IMG/VR virus record: IMGVR_UViG_3300022752_006365
Span: 1-27,308 of that record
Source of the DNA: a virus
Strand: one strand, 5' to 3'
Length of the DNA stretch: 27,308 bases
Position numbers and translations under genes: made by a program. Positions 6,402 through 14,430 of this stretch are shown here, in pieces. The notes below the pieces were generated by a model that had not been told where the DNA came from, ran no database searches, and was given only the letters and a program-made list of their open reading frames with translations. The first letter of the stretch is position 1. Each line of letters opens with the position of its first letter.

Positions 6402-7136
6402 ATGAAAAAAGATTTATTAAAAGCTTATATCAGAGAATTGATCAATGAAATGGCAATGGAAGATGTCGAAACGTCTTCTGATCCTCTTGATTGGATAACT
6501 GCTGCATACCAAAGCCCAGAAGAATGGGAATCAAAAACTCCTTTTGAGGCAATGCTTAAAGCATTGAGCAAATTTGGATTAAAGCAAATCGGAGAAGGAA
6601 GTTCACGATTAGTGTTCGAACTTGACGGAAATTCAGTCGTTAAATTGGCTAAAGATGAAAAAGGTCTGGCACAAAATGAACTTGAAGTCACGGCAGGAAG
6701 AGATCCTCAAGTAGAATCGATCATTTCTGGGGTGTTAGATTATGATCCAGAATTTTATTGGGTCGTTTCAAAGAAAGTCATCCCTCTTCATGATGCAGAA
6801 GTTTCTAAAGCGGAAAAAATTATAGGAGTTCCGTGGAATGAAGTAAGAAAAACGATGGGACTATCTGCAAGATCAGAATATGATGCAACTGCGCCGGTGG
6901 GAGGACAAAAATCTGGGGTTACACAACGAGTTCAACCAGTAGGAAGAGAAAACTGTATGACCGGCAATGACTTTTTATCCGCAATTTCTTCCTTCATGGA
7001 AAGGTATAAAGACATGTTGCCAGGGGATCTTGCGAAGTTGTCTTCTTGGGGAATTACAGGTGAAGGATGTTTGGTTTTGTTGGATTATGGAATCACAACA
7101 AAGAAGTTCAGAGAACTATATAAACAAAATCAATAA
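6402..7136 (+). CDS. Tagged kinase-like protein, 244 aa
   Basis: The N-terminus MKKDLLKAYIRELINEM is a divergent tag carrying I-R-E and I-N-E. From about residue 60 the sequence follows a protein-kinase-like fold: Gly-rich loop GEGSSRLVF (64-72), beta-3 Lys at 81 in VVKLA, a QNELEV helix that could give the alpha-C Glu, hinge-like WVVSKKVIPL, and near the end LVLLDYG (DYG at 228-230) in place of DFG. The usual HRD-N catalytic loop is absent; GDLAKLSSWGI (208-218) occupies its place. I recall the same arrangement in unannotated marine phage proteins. It may be an atypical kinase or a pseudokinase, and the tag suggests it could be packaged and injected. Activity and targets are unknown. Confidence 0.72.
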   Translation: MKKDLLKAYIRELINEMAMEDVETSSDPLDWITAAYQSPEEWESKTPFEAMLKALSKFGLKQIGEGSSRLVFELDGNSVVKLAKDEKGLAQNELEVTAGRDPQVESIISGVLDYDPEFYWVVSKKVIPLHDAEVSKAEKIIGVPWNEVRKTMGLSARSEYDATAPVGGQKSGVTQRVQPVGRENCMTGNDFLSAISSFMERYKDMLPGDLAKLSSWGITGEGCLVLLDYGITTKKFRELYKQNQ

Positions 7137-7171
7137 AGATTTTTAAAATATAAAACTTTAACATCTCATGA

Positions 7172-7177
7172 TATGAT
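7172..7177 (+). promoter_or_regulatory. -10-like TATGAT six bases before the nuclease gene
   Basis: TATGAT ends six bases before the ATG at 7184 and there is no Shine-Dalgarno. The local sequence TGATATGAT is identical to that before the SpoU gene at 4657. Confidence 0.4.
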
Positions 7178-7183
7178 AAATTC

Positions 7184-7873
7184 ATGAGTACAAATTTGCT
7201 TTCAAGAATTTCAAGCACAATGATGTGTGATGGATTGTCTCCTACTCAAGAGATGATCACATATGCAATTGCATGTGACTCTTATGCTGATGGAACAATT
7301 TCCGCAGAAGAACTTCAACTTGGAATGTGCAAATATCTTGATCAATCTGCGAGACGATCAAGATCACTTTCTGAAGTCATCAATAGAATCAAAGAACCTT
7401 CAATTTCTGAAGTTTTTACAGAATGCACAATCATGATGATTGATGCGGTGTTGAGGTCAAAAGATTTCATTCATAAAGGCCTTAAGGTGACATCAGAAAA
7501 TAACATAAAAATTGATAAAGGAAAATATGTTAAACCAGATGTGGCAATTTGGAGGGATGACAGGATCATCGGAGTGATTGAATGTAAAACCAGCCTCGGA
7601 AGAGCCAGAAATGAATGGGAAAATTCTTTCAATGAAAGAATTAAAATTTTTGAAAGCGTTGGAATCAATAAAGATTTTGTGTTCCTATTTGTTGCGACGG
7701 AAAATTGCTGGCAAGGATTTCCAGCTGCTGATCCTCGAACCATGTCTACATGGTTCTCTATTTGTCCCAAAGGAACTTGGTTCGGAGGAGGAAAACAAGG
7801 TGAAGTAAAACTTTCAGAAAAAATGAATAAAGAATCTTTGGCGAAGCTAATTGAAAAGCTAAAGCTTCTATAA
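7184..7873 (+). CDS. PD-(D/E)XK nuclease-fold protein, 229 aa
   Basis: The core motif is KPDVAIW (P118-D119) followed 14 residues later by the strand GVIECKTS (E133-x-K135), the metal-binding signature of restriction-endonuclease-like nucleases; a Glu at about 80 in a preceding helix (SEVFTECTIM) may complete the site. The first 70 residues are helical and the C-terminal part is Trp/Gly-rich (TWFSICPKGTWFGGGKQG). The protein could degrade host DNA, act in recombination or be a defence effector; the fold does not tell. No methylase gene is adjacent, so a restriction-modification pair is unlikely. It converges on the tagged HTH gene with a six-base overlap. Confidence 0.8.
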   Translation: MSTNLLSRISSTMMCDGLSPTQEMITYAIACDSYADGTISAEELQLGMCKYLDQSARRSRSLSEVINRIKEPSISEVFTECTIMMIDAVLRSKDFIHKGLKVTSENNIKIDKGKYVKPDVAIWRDDRIIGVIECKTSLGRARNEWENSFNERIKIFESVGINKDFVFLFVATENCWQGFPAADPRTMSTWFSICPKGTWFGGGKQGEVKLSEKMNKESLAKLIEKLKLL

Positions 7874-8257
7874 TTTTTCATCTTCTAAAGATTCGTCATC
7901 ATCAGAATCTTTATCTTTGGATAATCTTTTTTCTGTCTCTTTTTCTTTTCTTTCTTCATCTTGAAATTTATCTTGAGCTGTGTCGAGCTTCGGCGACATA
8001 GAGATGTAATCGTACATTCTTCTTGTACTGACTCCTAAAGATTTTGCTGCTTTAGTAGCATCTCCACCGGTTGCAGCTAAAGCTTTCATTGCATCCGAAA
8101 TTGCTCCGGATTTTTCAATTCTAAATTTTGCGCCAAAATCAGTCAATCCTCCGCCTGGTGTGTTATCTTCGTTTAATAAAGAAGATTCAATAATTTCTCT
8201 TATCAGCTGTCTTAAAACAACGATTTTTGGATCAATTTTGCTCATTTTATTTGTCAT
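7868..8257 (-). CDS. Tagged helix-turn-helix protein with acidic tail, 129 aa (or 125)
   Basis: Two in-frame ATGs (8257 and 8245) are possible; both keep the tag LRQLIREIIESSLLNE with I-R-E and I-I-E sites. A Gly-rich linker precedes a helix-turn-helix of the Fis/HTH_8 kind, GDATKAAKSLGVSTRRMYDYI, which would bind DNA. The last 45 residues are highly charged (EERKEKETEKRLSKDKDSDD) and probably disordered. Combining a packaging-type tag with a DNA-binding helix suggests an internal protein associated with packaged DNA or an injected regulator; that is inference. It diverges from the fibre gene across an operator-like inverted repeat. Confidence 0.78.
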   Translation of the reverse strand: MTNKMSKIDPKIVVLRQLIREIIESSLLNEDNTPGGGLTDFGAKFRIEKSGAISDAMKALAATGGDATKAAKSLGVSTRRMYDYISMSPKLDTAQDKFQDEERKEKETEKRLSKDKDSDDDESLEDEKL

Positions 8258-8264
8258 AACTATT

Positions 8265-8296
8265 GTATCAATATATCTTTTTTATATTGTTGATAC
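8265..8296. promoter_or_regulatory. Inverted repeat between divergent HTH and fibre genes
   Basis: GTATCAA (8265-8271) and TTGATAC (8290-8296) are perfect 7-base arms with an 18-base AT-only-rich spacer. The left arm overlaps a minus-strand TACAAT and the right arm overlaps a plus-strand TACATA near the GTG at 8305, so each arm sits on one of the two -10-like elements. A dimeric repressor or activator site is plausible. Confidence 0.35.
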
Positions 8297-8304
8297 ATAT
8301 TCTC

Positions 8305-10392
8305 GTGAGCACTACGCAAATAAAAGGCAGCCAGATACAAGATGGTACGATCAAGTCGGCAGATATTGATGATGATCTTGAAAAAGACTTCACTAAATCT
8401 AGGATTTCAATCAATGATTCTTCGTCGGGGTTCTTATCATCAAAAATCCTTGCTGGAGATAATATAACGATCAACATAGTTGGTTCATCAGGATCAATTC
8501 AATATCTTGCAATATCTGGATCTGCTTCTGGCGGCGGGTCTTCAGGACAAGATTTCTTTTCTAGCGCAACGACTAATTCCATCATCGCAACTGGATCTGT
8601 CGCACTTCGTGGACAAGAACAAATAAGTTCTCCATCCGCAAAGGGACAAGATGTTTTCTTCTATGTTAGCGGAACGCTAGGCAGTTCGTCTTCTCCCAAA
8701 ATTTCATTATTTGGAGGAGACGTTGTAGTCTCTGGTTCATTAAATTCAGCAGGCGGATTATCTGTAACAGGAAACTCTGTGATCTCTGGAGATGGAGCGT
8801 TTCTAGGAACATTAACGGTTCTAGACGACGTAAATGTTGAAGGAAAAATTAACATTTCTTCAGGCGCAGACGTAACAGGATCTGTTAAATTTGTCAACGG
8901 ATTGAGCGGATCACTGACAAATTTAATCGATGGATCTTCATATCTTATAGCAGGTCCAAACGTAGCTATAACTACGGGATCTAATGGATCAATCACAATT
9001 TCATCGAATGTGTCTGAAGGATTTCAAGGACCGCAAGGAGTCCAAGGAAGTACTGGTTCACAAGGCGTTCAAGGAGAAATTGGTGTGACGGGTCTCACAG
9101 GGCCGCAAGGTCCTCAAGGAGAAGTAGGGTCAGTAGGATCGCAAGGTGCCACAGGAAACCAAGGGCCTCAAGGGTTGATTGGTTCTCAGGGTCCTCAAGG
9201 CTATGCTGGACCTCAAGGATACCAAGGCGAAACTGGTCTTCAAGGCGTTATGGGAAATCAAGGCCTTCAAGGAAGTACTGGTTCGCAAGGCCCTCAAGGA
9301 GAAATGGGGTCCACAGGACCACAAGGTCTTCAAGGAAACCAAGGACCGCAAGGAGAAACCGGATTGCAGGGTTCTCAAGGGTACCAAGGGCCGCAAGGAC
9401 CACAAGGTCTTCAAGGAAATCAAGGTTCACAAGGATTAACAGGGCAACAAGGTGTTCAAGGTGCACAAGGAAGTCAAGGGTCTCAAGGTAACCAAGGCGT
9501 TATAGGAGCACAAGGAGAGGCTGGTCCTCAAGGATGGCAAGGTCAAATAGGACAGCAAGGATCCCAAGGTTTTCAAGGACATCAAGGGTATCAAGGTGAA
9601 ACTGGATCTTCCGGTCCTCAGGGTACACAAGGAAGCCAAGGATCAACAGGGCAACAAGGTCTTCAAGGTTCACAAGGAAATAACGGAGATAATTTCTTTT
9701 CTAGCTTAACGAGCGCATCGATTATAACAACGGGTTCTTTGGCTTTAAGAGGACAAGAATCGATTAGCTCACCTGCAGAAAAAGGACAAGATGTTTTCTT
9801 CTACGTCAGCGGAACCTTGGGTTCGATATCTTCTCCTAAAATTTCTCTATTTGGCGGTGATGTTATAGTATCAGGATCCTTAAATAGCGCCGGTGGATTG
9901 TCTGCGACTGGAAATGCAATTGTGTCTGGAGATGCTGCAATTCTAGGAACTCTTAATGTCTTAGATGATATTAATATTGACGGTGAACTTTCAGTTTCAA
10001 CTGGTGCTACTTTTACGGGAGCAGTTACAGTTAGTGGAAGCTTCGAAGTAGCAAAAGGTTATAGCTTTAACATAGGACAAGCTTCAGTGACTCAAACAGG
10101 TAGCTTGACGTCTTCTGTTACTGTCAATTCTGCTTCTGGGGTCATAACGACCGTGAATGCTTCTATAGGTTCAAACAACTCACAAAGTTTTACAGTAAAC
10201 AACAATGTCGTGACTTCAACTTCAGTCGTTGTTGCTTCTATTGGAGACTATTCAGGCACATTTGGAACCAACGGACATCCATATATTCATGTAGATTCAA
10301 TAACCAACGGATCTTTTAACATTAGAATAATTAATTCCCATAGTTCCAGCTCAATAAATGGAACATTTAAAATAAAATTCATAGTATCATAA
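8305..10392 (+). CDS. Large collagen-like fibre protein with duplicated beta module, 695 aa
   Basis: I chose the GTG at 8305 because the protein then begins STTQIKGSQIQDGTIK, a typical phage fibre/appendage N-terminus, whereas the upstream TTG would add an artificial hydrophobic leader. Order of domains: N-terminal attachment region (about 1-80); beta-rich module A (about 83-182) ending in VSGSLNSAGGLS and GTLTVLDDVNVEG strands; collagen-like Gly-X-Y shaft (about 239-460) dominated by GPQ, GSQ and GLQ triplets; module B (about 463-562), a close copy of module A; and a Ser/Asn/Thr-rich C-terminal head (563-695). It should form a trimeric fibre on the virion, with the head contacting the host. 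It is first in a run of four collagen-like genes and differs from the other three in both ends. Confidence 0.85.
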   Translation: MSTTQIKGSQIQDGTIKSADIDDDLEKDFTKSRISINDSSSGFLSSKILAGDNITINIVGSSGSIQYLAISGSASGGGSSGQDFFSSATTNSIIATGSVALRGQEQISSPSAKGQDVFFYVSGTLGSSSSPKISLFGGDVVVSGSLNSAGGLSVTGNSVISGDGAFLGTLTVLDDVNVEGKINISSGADVTGSVKFVNGLSGSLTNLIDGSSYLIAGPNVAITTGSNGSITISSNVSEGFQGPQGVQGSTGSQGVQGEIGVTGLTGPQGPQGEVGSVGSQGATGNQGPQGLIGSQGPQGYAGPQGYQGETGLQGVMGNQGLQGSTGSQGPQGEMGSTGPQGLQGNQGPQGETGLQGSQGYQGPQGPQGLQGNQGSQGLTGQQGVQGAQGSQGSQGNQGVIGAQGEAGPQGWQGQIGQQGSQGFQGHQGYQGETGSSGPQGTQGSQGSTGQQGLQGSQGNNGDNFFSSLTSASIITTGSLALRGQESISSPAEKGQDVFFYVSGTLGSISSPKISLFGGDVIVSGSLNSAGGLSATGNAIVSGDAAILGTLNVLDDINIDGELSVSTGATFTGAVTVSGSFEVAKGYSFNIGQASVTQTGSLTSSVTVNSASGVITTVNASIGSNNSQSFTVNNNVVTSTSVVVASIGDYSGTFGTNGHPYIHVDSITNGSFNIRIINSHSSSSINGTFKIKFIVS
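8551..8850 (+). repeat. Duplicated 300-base module, copy A (before the collagen shaft)
   Basis: This in-frame segment encodes a beta-rich module with GQDVFFYVSGTLGS, SPKISLFGGDV and VSGSLNSAGGLS. It is matched at the same length by 9691-9990 on the other side of the collagen shaft, with strong protein and clear DNA similarity (for example the shared GGACAAGATGTTTTCTTCTA). Confidence 0.85.
9019..9684 (+). repeat. Collagen-like repeat tract, first fibre
   Basis: About 220 codons of uninterrupted Gly-X-Y triplets. The Y position is nearly always Gln or Thr, as in GPQGPQGEVG, with few charges. At DNA level this gives a nine-base rhythm of CAAGGN, prone to slippage and recombination with the similar tracts at 10.8, 11.9 and 13.1 kb. 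Confidence 0.85.
9691..9990 (+). repeat. Duplicated 300-base module, copy B (after the collagen shaft)
   Basis: This is the partner of 8551-8850, offset by 1140 bases and equal in length, so no net insertion or deletion separates the copies. It encodes GQDVFFYVSGTLGS, SPKISLFGGDV and VSGSLNSAGGLS again. Most differences look synonymous or conservative, pointing to selection on the protein after duplication. Confidence 0.85.
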
Positions 10393-10583
10393 TAAGAACA
10401 CCAATACCTTTTAATCTTGGTGCATCGATTACAACAAATTTAGATAAAGAAAATTAAAATTCTTTGTAATGAAAAATTCTATAAAGAATTTGTAAATCAT
10501 GAAATAAATATTTCTGGCATAGTTTGACGTGCGGATGTTGCTGTGCGTTGAGCATGATCTGTATTTCTAGAAAGGATTTGATC
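10393..10583. other. 191-base intergenic region with AT-rich inverted repeats
   Basis: No gene is visible. It holds CACCAA/TTGGTG arms just after the first fibre gene, perfect 9-base arms AAATTCTTT (10457-10465) and AAAGAATTT (10483-10491), and GAAATA/TATTTC arms at 10501-10514. None is followed by a T-run, so a classical intrinsic terminator is not supported. The end carries the AAAGGA ribosome-binding site of the next gene at 10571-10576. It may house the promoter of the three-gene fibre operon. Confidence 0.4.
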
Positions 10584-11753
10584 ATGGCTGTATTGTCTAG
10601 ACGCAATTTTGGGAATATAGAGATATTAAAAGTCTCTAGTAATCCGAATGGAAGTGTATCTGCAGCTGCAGGTTCATTGGCAAAAAACATAAACACAAAT
10701 AATCTTTATAAAAATGATGGAGGAACTTCATGGACATTAGTTTCTCCAACAAACTCCATCAATCCAACTCAAATATCGGGTCAAGGTGGAGGAAGTGGAC
10801 AAGGGGCTCAGGGTGCACAAGGACAAACAGGTGCATCAGGACCAGCCGGTGCGCAAGGCGCACAAGGTCCTCAAGGGCCACAAGGAAATAGCACACAAGG
10901 AGCGCAAGGCGCACAAGGTCCTCAAGGGACACAAGGTGTACAAGGTCCTCAAGGAGATCAAGGTGCACAAGGGCAGCAAGGATCACAAGGAGCTCAAAAT
11001 TCGCAAGGACCTCAAGGGGATCAAGGAACGCAAGGACTTCAGGGGGCTCAAGGAGACCAAGGCGCTCAAGGGCATCGAGGGTTTCAAGGAGTTCAAGGAA
11101 ATCAAGGATCGCAAGGAAATCAAGGATCGCAAGGAAATCAAGGAAATCAAGGAGCTCAAGGATCGCAAGGGCCAACAGCCAGTATGCAAAGTTTAGGATG
11201 GTCTGGCGGGGCCGCAATGAATATCGGATCTGGATCTGGATTGTCTTTAGTTTCAAGACAAATTATCACTGGGTCTGCAGTAACCACAGTGACATTCTCT
11301 GGATTAAATGGCGATACTGACAAAAATTATTTTTTAAAATGTTTCATTAGAAACGTAACAACAGGTAGCTTACCGATATACGTCAATTTAAAGCCAAATA
11401 GCGGAACTTCGAACCAAAGAAACTCATTTCTTTATCAAGATGGATCTACACAAGGAGCTGGAATTCTTGGAAGTACTAGCTTAATACAATTGCTTCAAGG
11501 AACTGCTGGATCTGAAGGAATAGCGACTTGCGAAATTTCAGCAAGAACAGGAACAAGAAGAACGTTCTTTGGTACTTCCGTACATTGGGATTCAGTTAAT
11601 TCCATTTTTCAAACCACCCGTTGGGGAGGAAACTGGAACGACACTTCAACGAATATCACTTCGCTAGTAATCGACACCATGTCAAACAACGCAACGTCGA
11701 CAAATGCTATTGGGGTTGGTAGCGAGTTTTACCTTTACAAGTATGGAGTTTGA
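10584..11753 (+). CDS. Collagen-like tail-fibre paralogue 1, 389 aa
   Basis: The ATG at 10584 has AAAGGA at good spacing and gives MAVLSRRNFGNIEILKV, the same N-terminus as the two following genes; the ORF is open further upstream but the extra Cys-rich residues are not shared. Domains: about 60-residue anchor ending GGTSW; collagen shaft (about 68-196) of GAQ/GPQ/GNQ triplets; C-terminal head (197-389) with SGLNGDTDKNYFLK near its start and EFYLYKYGV at the end. The head framework is common to the three paralogues while the middle varies, as expected for receptor-binding tips. Its stop is two bases before the next ATG (TGATCATG), so translation is coupled. Probably a homotrimeric virion fibre. 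Confidence 0.87.
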   Translation: MAVLSRRNFGNIEILKVSSNPNGSVSAAAGSLAKNINTNNLYKNDGGTSWTLVSPTNSINPTQISGQGGGSGQGAQGAQGQTGASGPAGAQGAQGPQGPQGNSTQGAQGAQGPQGTQGVQGPQGDQGAQGQQGSQGAQNSQGPQGDQGTQGLQGAQGDQGAQGHRGFQGVQGNQGSQGNQGSQGNQGNQGAQGSQGPTASMQSLGWSGGAAMNIGSGSGLSLVSRQIITGSAVTTVTFSGLNGDTDKNYFLKCFIRNVTTGSLPIYVNLKPNSGTSNQRNSFLYQDGSTQGAGILGSTSLIQLLQGTAGSEGIATCEISARTGTRRTFFGTSVHWDSVNSIFQTTRWGGNWNDTSTNITSLVIDTMSNNATSTNAIGVGSEFYLYKYGV

Positions 11754-11755
11754 TC

Positions 11756-12844
11756 ATGACGATATTATCTAGAAGAAACTTTAATAATATAGAAATTTTA
11801 AACGTTGATAGTTTAACTAGCGTAACTGCATTGCCAGGATCTCTTGCAAAATTATCATCATCAAATTCAGTATATAAGACGCTAGATGGATCAACATGGT
11901 CTTTGTTAAGATCTCAATCCAGCAGCGGTCCACAAGGTGCTCAAGGAAATCCAGGATCTCAAGGTCCTCAAGGAGCATCTGGAAATGTGGGAGCACAAGG
12001 ATATCAAGGAAGCCCAGGAGATGCTGGTGATCAAGGAGATCCAGGCGCGCAGGGTTCGCAAGGAAACGTTGGACACCAAGGCCAACAAGGAAATCCTGGT
12101 CCTCAAGGGGCTCAAGGATCAACCAATGAATCTGGAGATAAAGGACCTCAAGGACTTCAAGGTCCACAAGGCGTTCAAGGATCTCAAGGATCTCAAGGAT
12201 CACAAGGCGTTCAAGGATCTCAAGGATCTCAAGGAAATCAAGGAGCTCAAGGATCGCAAGGTTTGCAAGGTTCTCAAGGAGTGCAAGGAACCCAGGGTGA
12301 TGCTGGTTCTCTAACGTCAGGAGGAGGAATTTATTTAGTACAAAGTCAAACTGTAACAGGATCGTTTGTTTCATCCGTAACTTTTTCTGGGTTAGATGGA
12401 AATGCTCATAAAAATTATCTTTTGTTTTCAAGAATTTTTATTGGTGGATCTGCGGCAACTCCATATTACGTTCAATTAGAATTAAATGGATCTTCTTCTG
12501 ATGCAAACATTAGAGAAATTTCAAGATTCACAACAGCTGCGTCTACTTTTTCTAGAAGAACGAACAAACATTTAATGATTAATAATGGTTCATCTGGAAG
12601 CTATTATATCACAAAAACAGATATGAAGACTTCAAGTTCTTATCCCAGATATATTAAAGATATCGGTGGAGGATATTTCACTGCAGCATCTTCAAATGCA
12701 GTTTTTGAAAATGCAGCAAGATGGGATAATACAGCTGATAATTTAACGTCTTTTAACATCTCTAGTTATCTTAGCTCGAGTAATGCTTCTGCATCAGTCA
12801 TTGCATCAGGCAGCTCGTTTCATCTTTACAGGTATGAGGTATAA
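11756..12844 (+). CDS. Collagen-like tail-fibre paralogue 2, 362 aa
   Basis: It starts MTILSRRNFNNIEILNV and shares the anchor (GSLAK, VYK, GSTWSLL) with its neighbours. The shaft runs from about residue 58 to 184 and is briefly broken by a non-Gly step (STNESGDKG) near its middle. The head begins VTFSGLDGNAHKNYLLF and ends SFHLYRYEV; its interior (RRTNKHLMINNGSSGSYY) is unlike the other two. Second gene of the tandem array, with coupled starts on both sides. The likely role is a virion fibre with its own receptor preference; whether all three fibres share one virion or alternate is unknown. Confidence 0.87.
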   Translation: MTILSRRNFNNIEILNVDSLTSVTALPGSLAKLSSSNSVYKTLDGSTWSLLRSQSSSGPQGAQGNPGSQGPQGASGNVGAQGYQGSPGDAGDQGDPGAQGSQGNVGHQGQQGNPGPQGAQGSTNESGDKGPQGLQGPQGVQGSQGSQGSQGVQGSQGSQGNQGAQGSQGLQGSQGVQGTQGDAGSLTSGGGIYLVQSQTVTGSFVSSVTFSGLDGNAHKNYLLFSRIFIGGSAATPYYVQLELNGSSSDANIREISRFTTAASTFSRRTNKHLMINNGSSGSYYITKTDMKTSSSYPRYIKDIGGGYFTAASSNAVFENAARWDNTADNLTSFNISSYLSSSNASASVIASGSSFHLYRYEV

Positions 12845-12846
12845 TC

Positions 12847-13974
12847 ATGGCGATTTTATCAAGAAGAAATTTAGGATCAGTAGAAGTCTTACGTGTTAAT
12901 TCAAATCCAAACGGAGTCGTATCTTCTACTGTTAAATCTCTTGCAAAACACATAAATGGCAATGTTTATGAATGTCAAGGCGGAACAAGTTGGATTCTTC
13001 TTCAGACATTTTCAAACGTAAAACCGTCTGCTTCTTCTGTCATCATAGGAGACGGATCAGGACCTCAAGGTGCGCAAGGGCCTCAAGGTTCGCAAGGATC
13101 TCAAGGACCTCAAGGCTCGCAAGGTGCACAAGGACATCAAGGGTTTCAAGGTCCTCAAGGATCTAAAGGAGCACAAGGAGCACTAGGGGCACAAGGTTTC
13201 AACGGTTCACAAGGTCCGCAAGGATCGCAAGGATTGCAGGGTCCACAAGGTGCTCAAGCAGCGAAAGGCGCTCAAGGTCCACAAGGATCTCAAGGATCTC
13301 AAGGATCACAAGGCGCATCAGGAGCAAATGGAACGCAAGGAATTCAAGGAAATTCTGGTACTCAAGGATCTCAAGGTTCGCAAGGTTCTCAAGGTGTGCA
13401 AGGATCTCAAGGAAATCAAGGAACTCAAGGATCACAAGGCTCATCAGCTGCAGCAGGAAGCAGCTTGGTTTTAATAGCTAGCGATAACAAAGCTTCAAAC
13501 GGACAATACGTCGACTTTAGCGGACTAGACGGAGATACTCAAAAAATTTACATTATTAAACAAAGAATTGTTAAACCAGTAACAACAAGTTATACATACT
13601 ACTTCTATCCTAACCAAAGCTCTTCTGGTTTGTCTGTCATAAACCATTATGCATATTGGACAAATAGCCCAAATACTGGAAATACCGGCGTCAATTCAGT
13701 TAGCAGCAATTCAACAGGAGCATATGCATCTTCTGGAGGTATTGATATATGGAATGTAACCATGTATGTTTTCGCAGAAAGACCGAATAGAATGGCGATA
13801 ACAGAATTATCCCGATACGGGGTAGCATCATCAACTACCGTTTATGAAATGAATCAACCTTTTATAAGGTGGTCAAACACAACTGACAATTTGACGTCAA
13901 TACGTCTTGCTTCAAATAATGCATCTGGATTTGGTGCAGGAACTGAAACGTTCTTATACAGATTGGAAGTTTGA
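12847..13974 (+). CDS. Collagen-like tail-fibre paralogue 3, 375 aa
   Basis: It starts [17 protein letters not shown], closest to paralogue 1 in the anchor (SNPNG shared). The collagen shaft spans about residues 72-198, with interruptions [10 protein letters not shown] and AQAAKGAQ. The head opens [18 protein letters not shown] and closes [13 protein letters not shown] to ETFLYRLEV, the same frame as the others around a different central region. The start lies two bases beyond the stop of paralogue 2 (TAATCATG). Last gene of the fibre operon; the next gene at 14005 has its own ribosome-binding site. Confidence 0.87.
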   Translation: MAILSRRNLGSVEVLRVNSNPNGVVSSTVKSLAKHINGNVYECQGGTSWILLQTFSNVKPSASSVIIGDGSGPQGAQGPQGSQGSQGPQGSQGAQGHQGFQGPQGSKGAQGALGAQGFNGSQGPQGSQGLQGPQGAQAAKGAQGPQGSQGSQGSQGASGANGTQGIQGNSGTQGSQGSQGSQGVQGSQGNQGTQGSQGSSAAAGSSLVLIASDNKASNGQYVDFSGLDGDTQKIYIIKQRIVKPVTTSYTYYFYPNQSSSGLSVINHYAYWTNSPNTGNTGVNSVSSNSTGAYASSGGIDIWNVTMYVFAERPNRMAITELSRYGVASSTTVYEMNQPFIRWSNTTDNLTSIRLASNNASGFGAGTETFLYRLEV

Positions 13975-14004
13975 TAAAATTAAAAATTTATAGGAAAATC
14001 TTTC

Positions 14005-14418
14005 ATGCGAAATTTATCTGAAGTGCATGGATTAGAGCTAATAAGACGTGCTGCTAAAGAAAAAATAAAGCAAGAAGAAAATCGATCCAGGGTTTGGTCA
14101 GATATCATGAATTGTTGGGGGTTTTTTGCAGAAAATCCAAACGAACAAGATGTTTTCATGATCATAGGATGTTCAAACCCTGGTGACATGTTTATTCCTC
14201 GCAAATATGGTCCTTACTTATTCACTGTGCCTGACTGTAAATTTTTAGAAAATACTTCTGATAATGATCCACATGTTATTTTAGAATTAAAACAACTAAT
14301 TGTGGATGAAACACAAGTGTTTGGACTTGAAATGTTAAAATCAAATCCGCCGATGATTTGCCAACTTTTAGCATATCATAAATCAATGTTTAAAATCGCT
14401 TGGGAATCGTTGTCTTAG
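14005..14418 (+). CDS. Hypothetical protein, 137 aa
   Basis: The ATG is preceded by TAGGAAAATCTTTC, a usable ribosome-binding site. The protein starts with a charged helix (LELIRRAAKEKIKQEENRS) and continues with a mixed domain containing WGFFAENPNEQDVFMIIG and a Pro/Tyr-rich strand IPRKYGPYLFTVPDC. There is no signal peptide, membrane segment or catalytic motif. It follows the fibre operon by 30 bases and precedes another small gene by 12, so the pair may be transcribed with the fibres. It could be a fibre chaperone by position, but nothing in its sequence shows this. Confidence 0.65.
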   Translation: MRNLSEVHGLELIRRAAKEKIKQEENRSRVWSDIMNCWGFFAENPNEQDVFMIIGCSNPGDMFIPRKYGPYLFTVPDCKFLENTSDNDPHVILELKQLIVDETQVFGLEMLKSNPPMICQLLAYHKSMFKIAWESLS

Positions 14419-14430
14419 ATACTTAACAAT

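Noticed and set aside
7184-7873. Restriction-modification system
   Set aside because: No DNA methyltransferase or specificity gene is adjacent; only a single PD-(D/E)XK protein is present.
8263-8304. Upstream extension of the first fibre protein giving a hydrophobic leader
   Set aside because: It needs a TTG start and its hydrophobic residues come from the AT-rich operator region; the GTG at 8305 gives the expected phage fibre N-terminus.
9130-9466. Long open frames on the opposite strand and in other frames of the fibre genes (also at 10759-11256, 11817-12431 and 13199-13444)
   Set aside because: They arise because the repeated CAAGGN pattern has few stop codons in any frame; their products are Leu/Lys-rich low-complexity translations without start signals.
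10524-10583. Cys-rich N-terminal extension of fibre paralogue 1
   Set aside because: The other two paralogues start at the equivalent of 10584, which also has a ribosome-binding site.
9019-13440. Regularly spaced repeats resembling a CRISPR array or minisatellite
   Set aside because: The period is nine bases, in frame, and encodes Gly-X-Y triplets; there are no conserved direct repeats with unique spacers.
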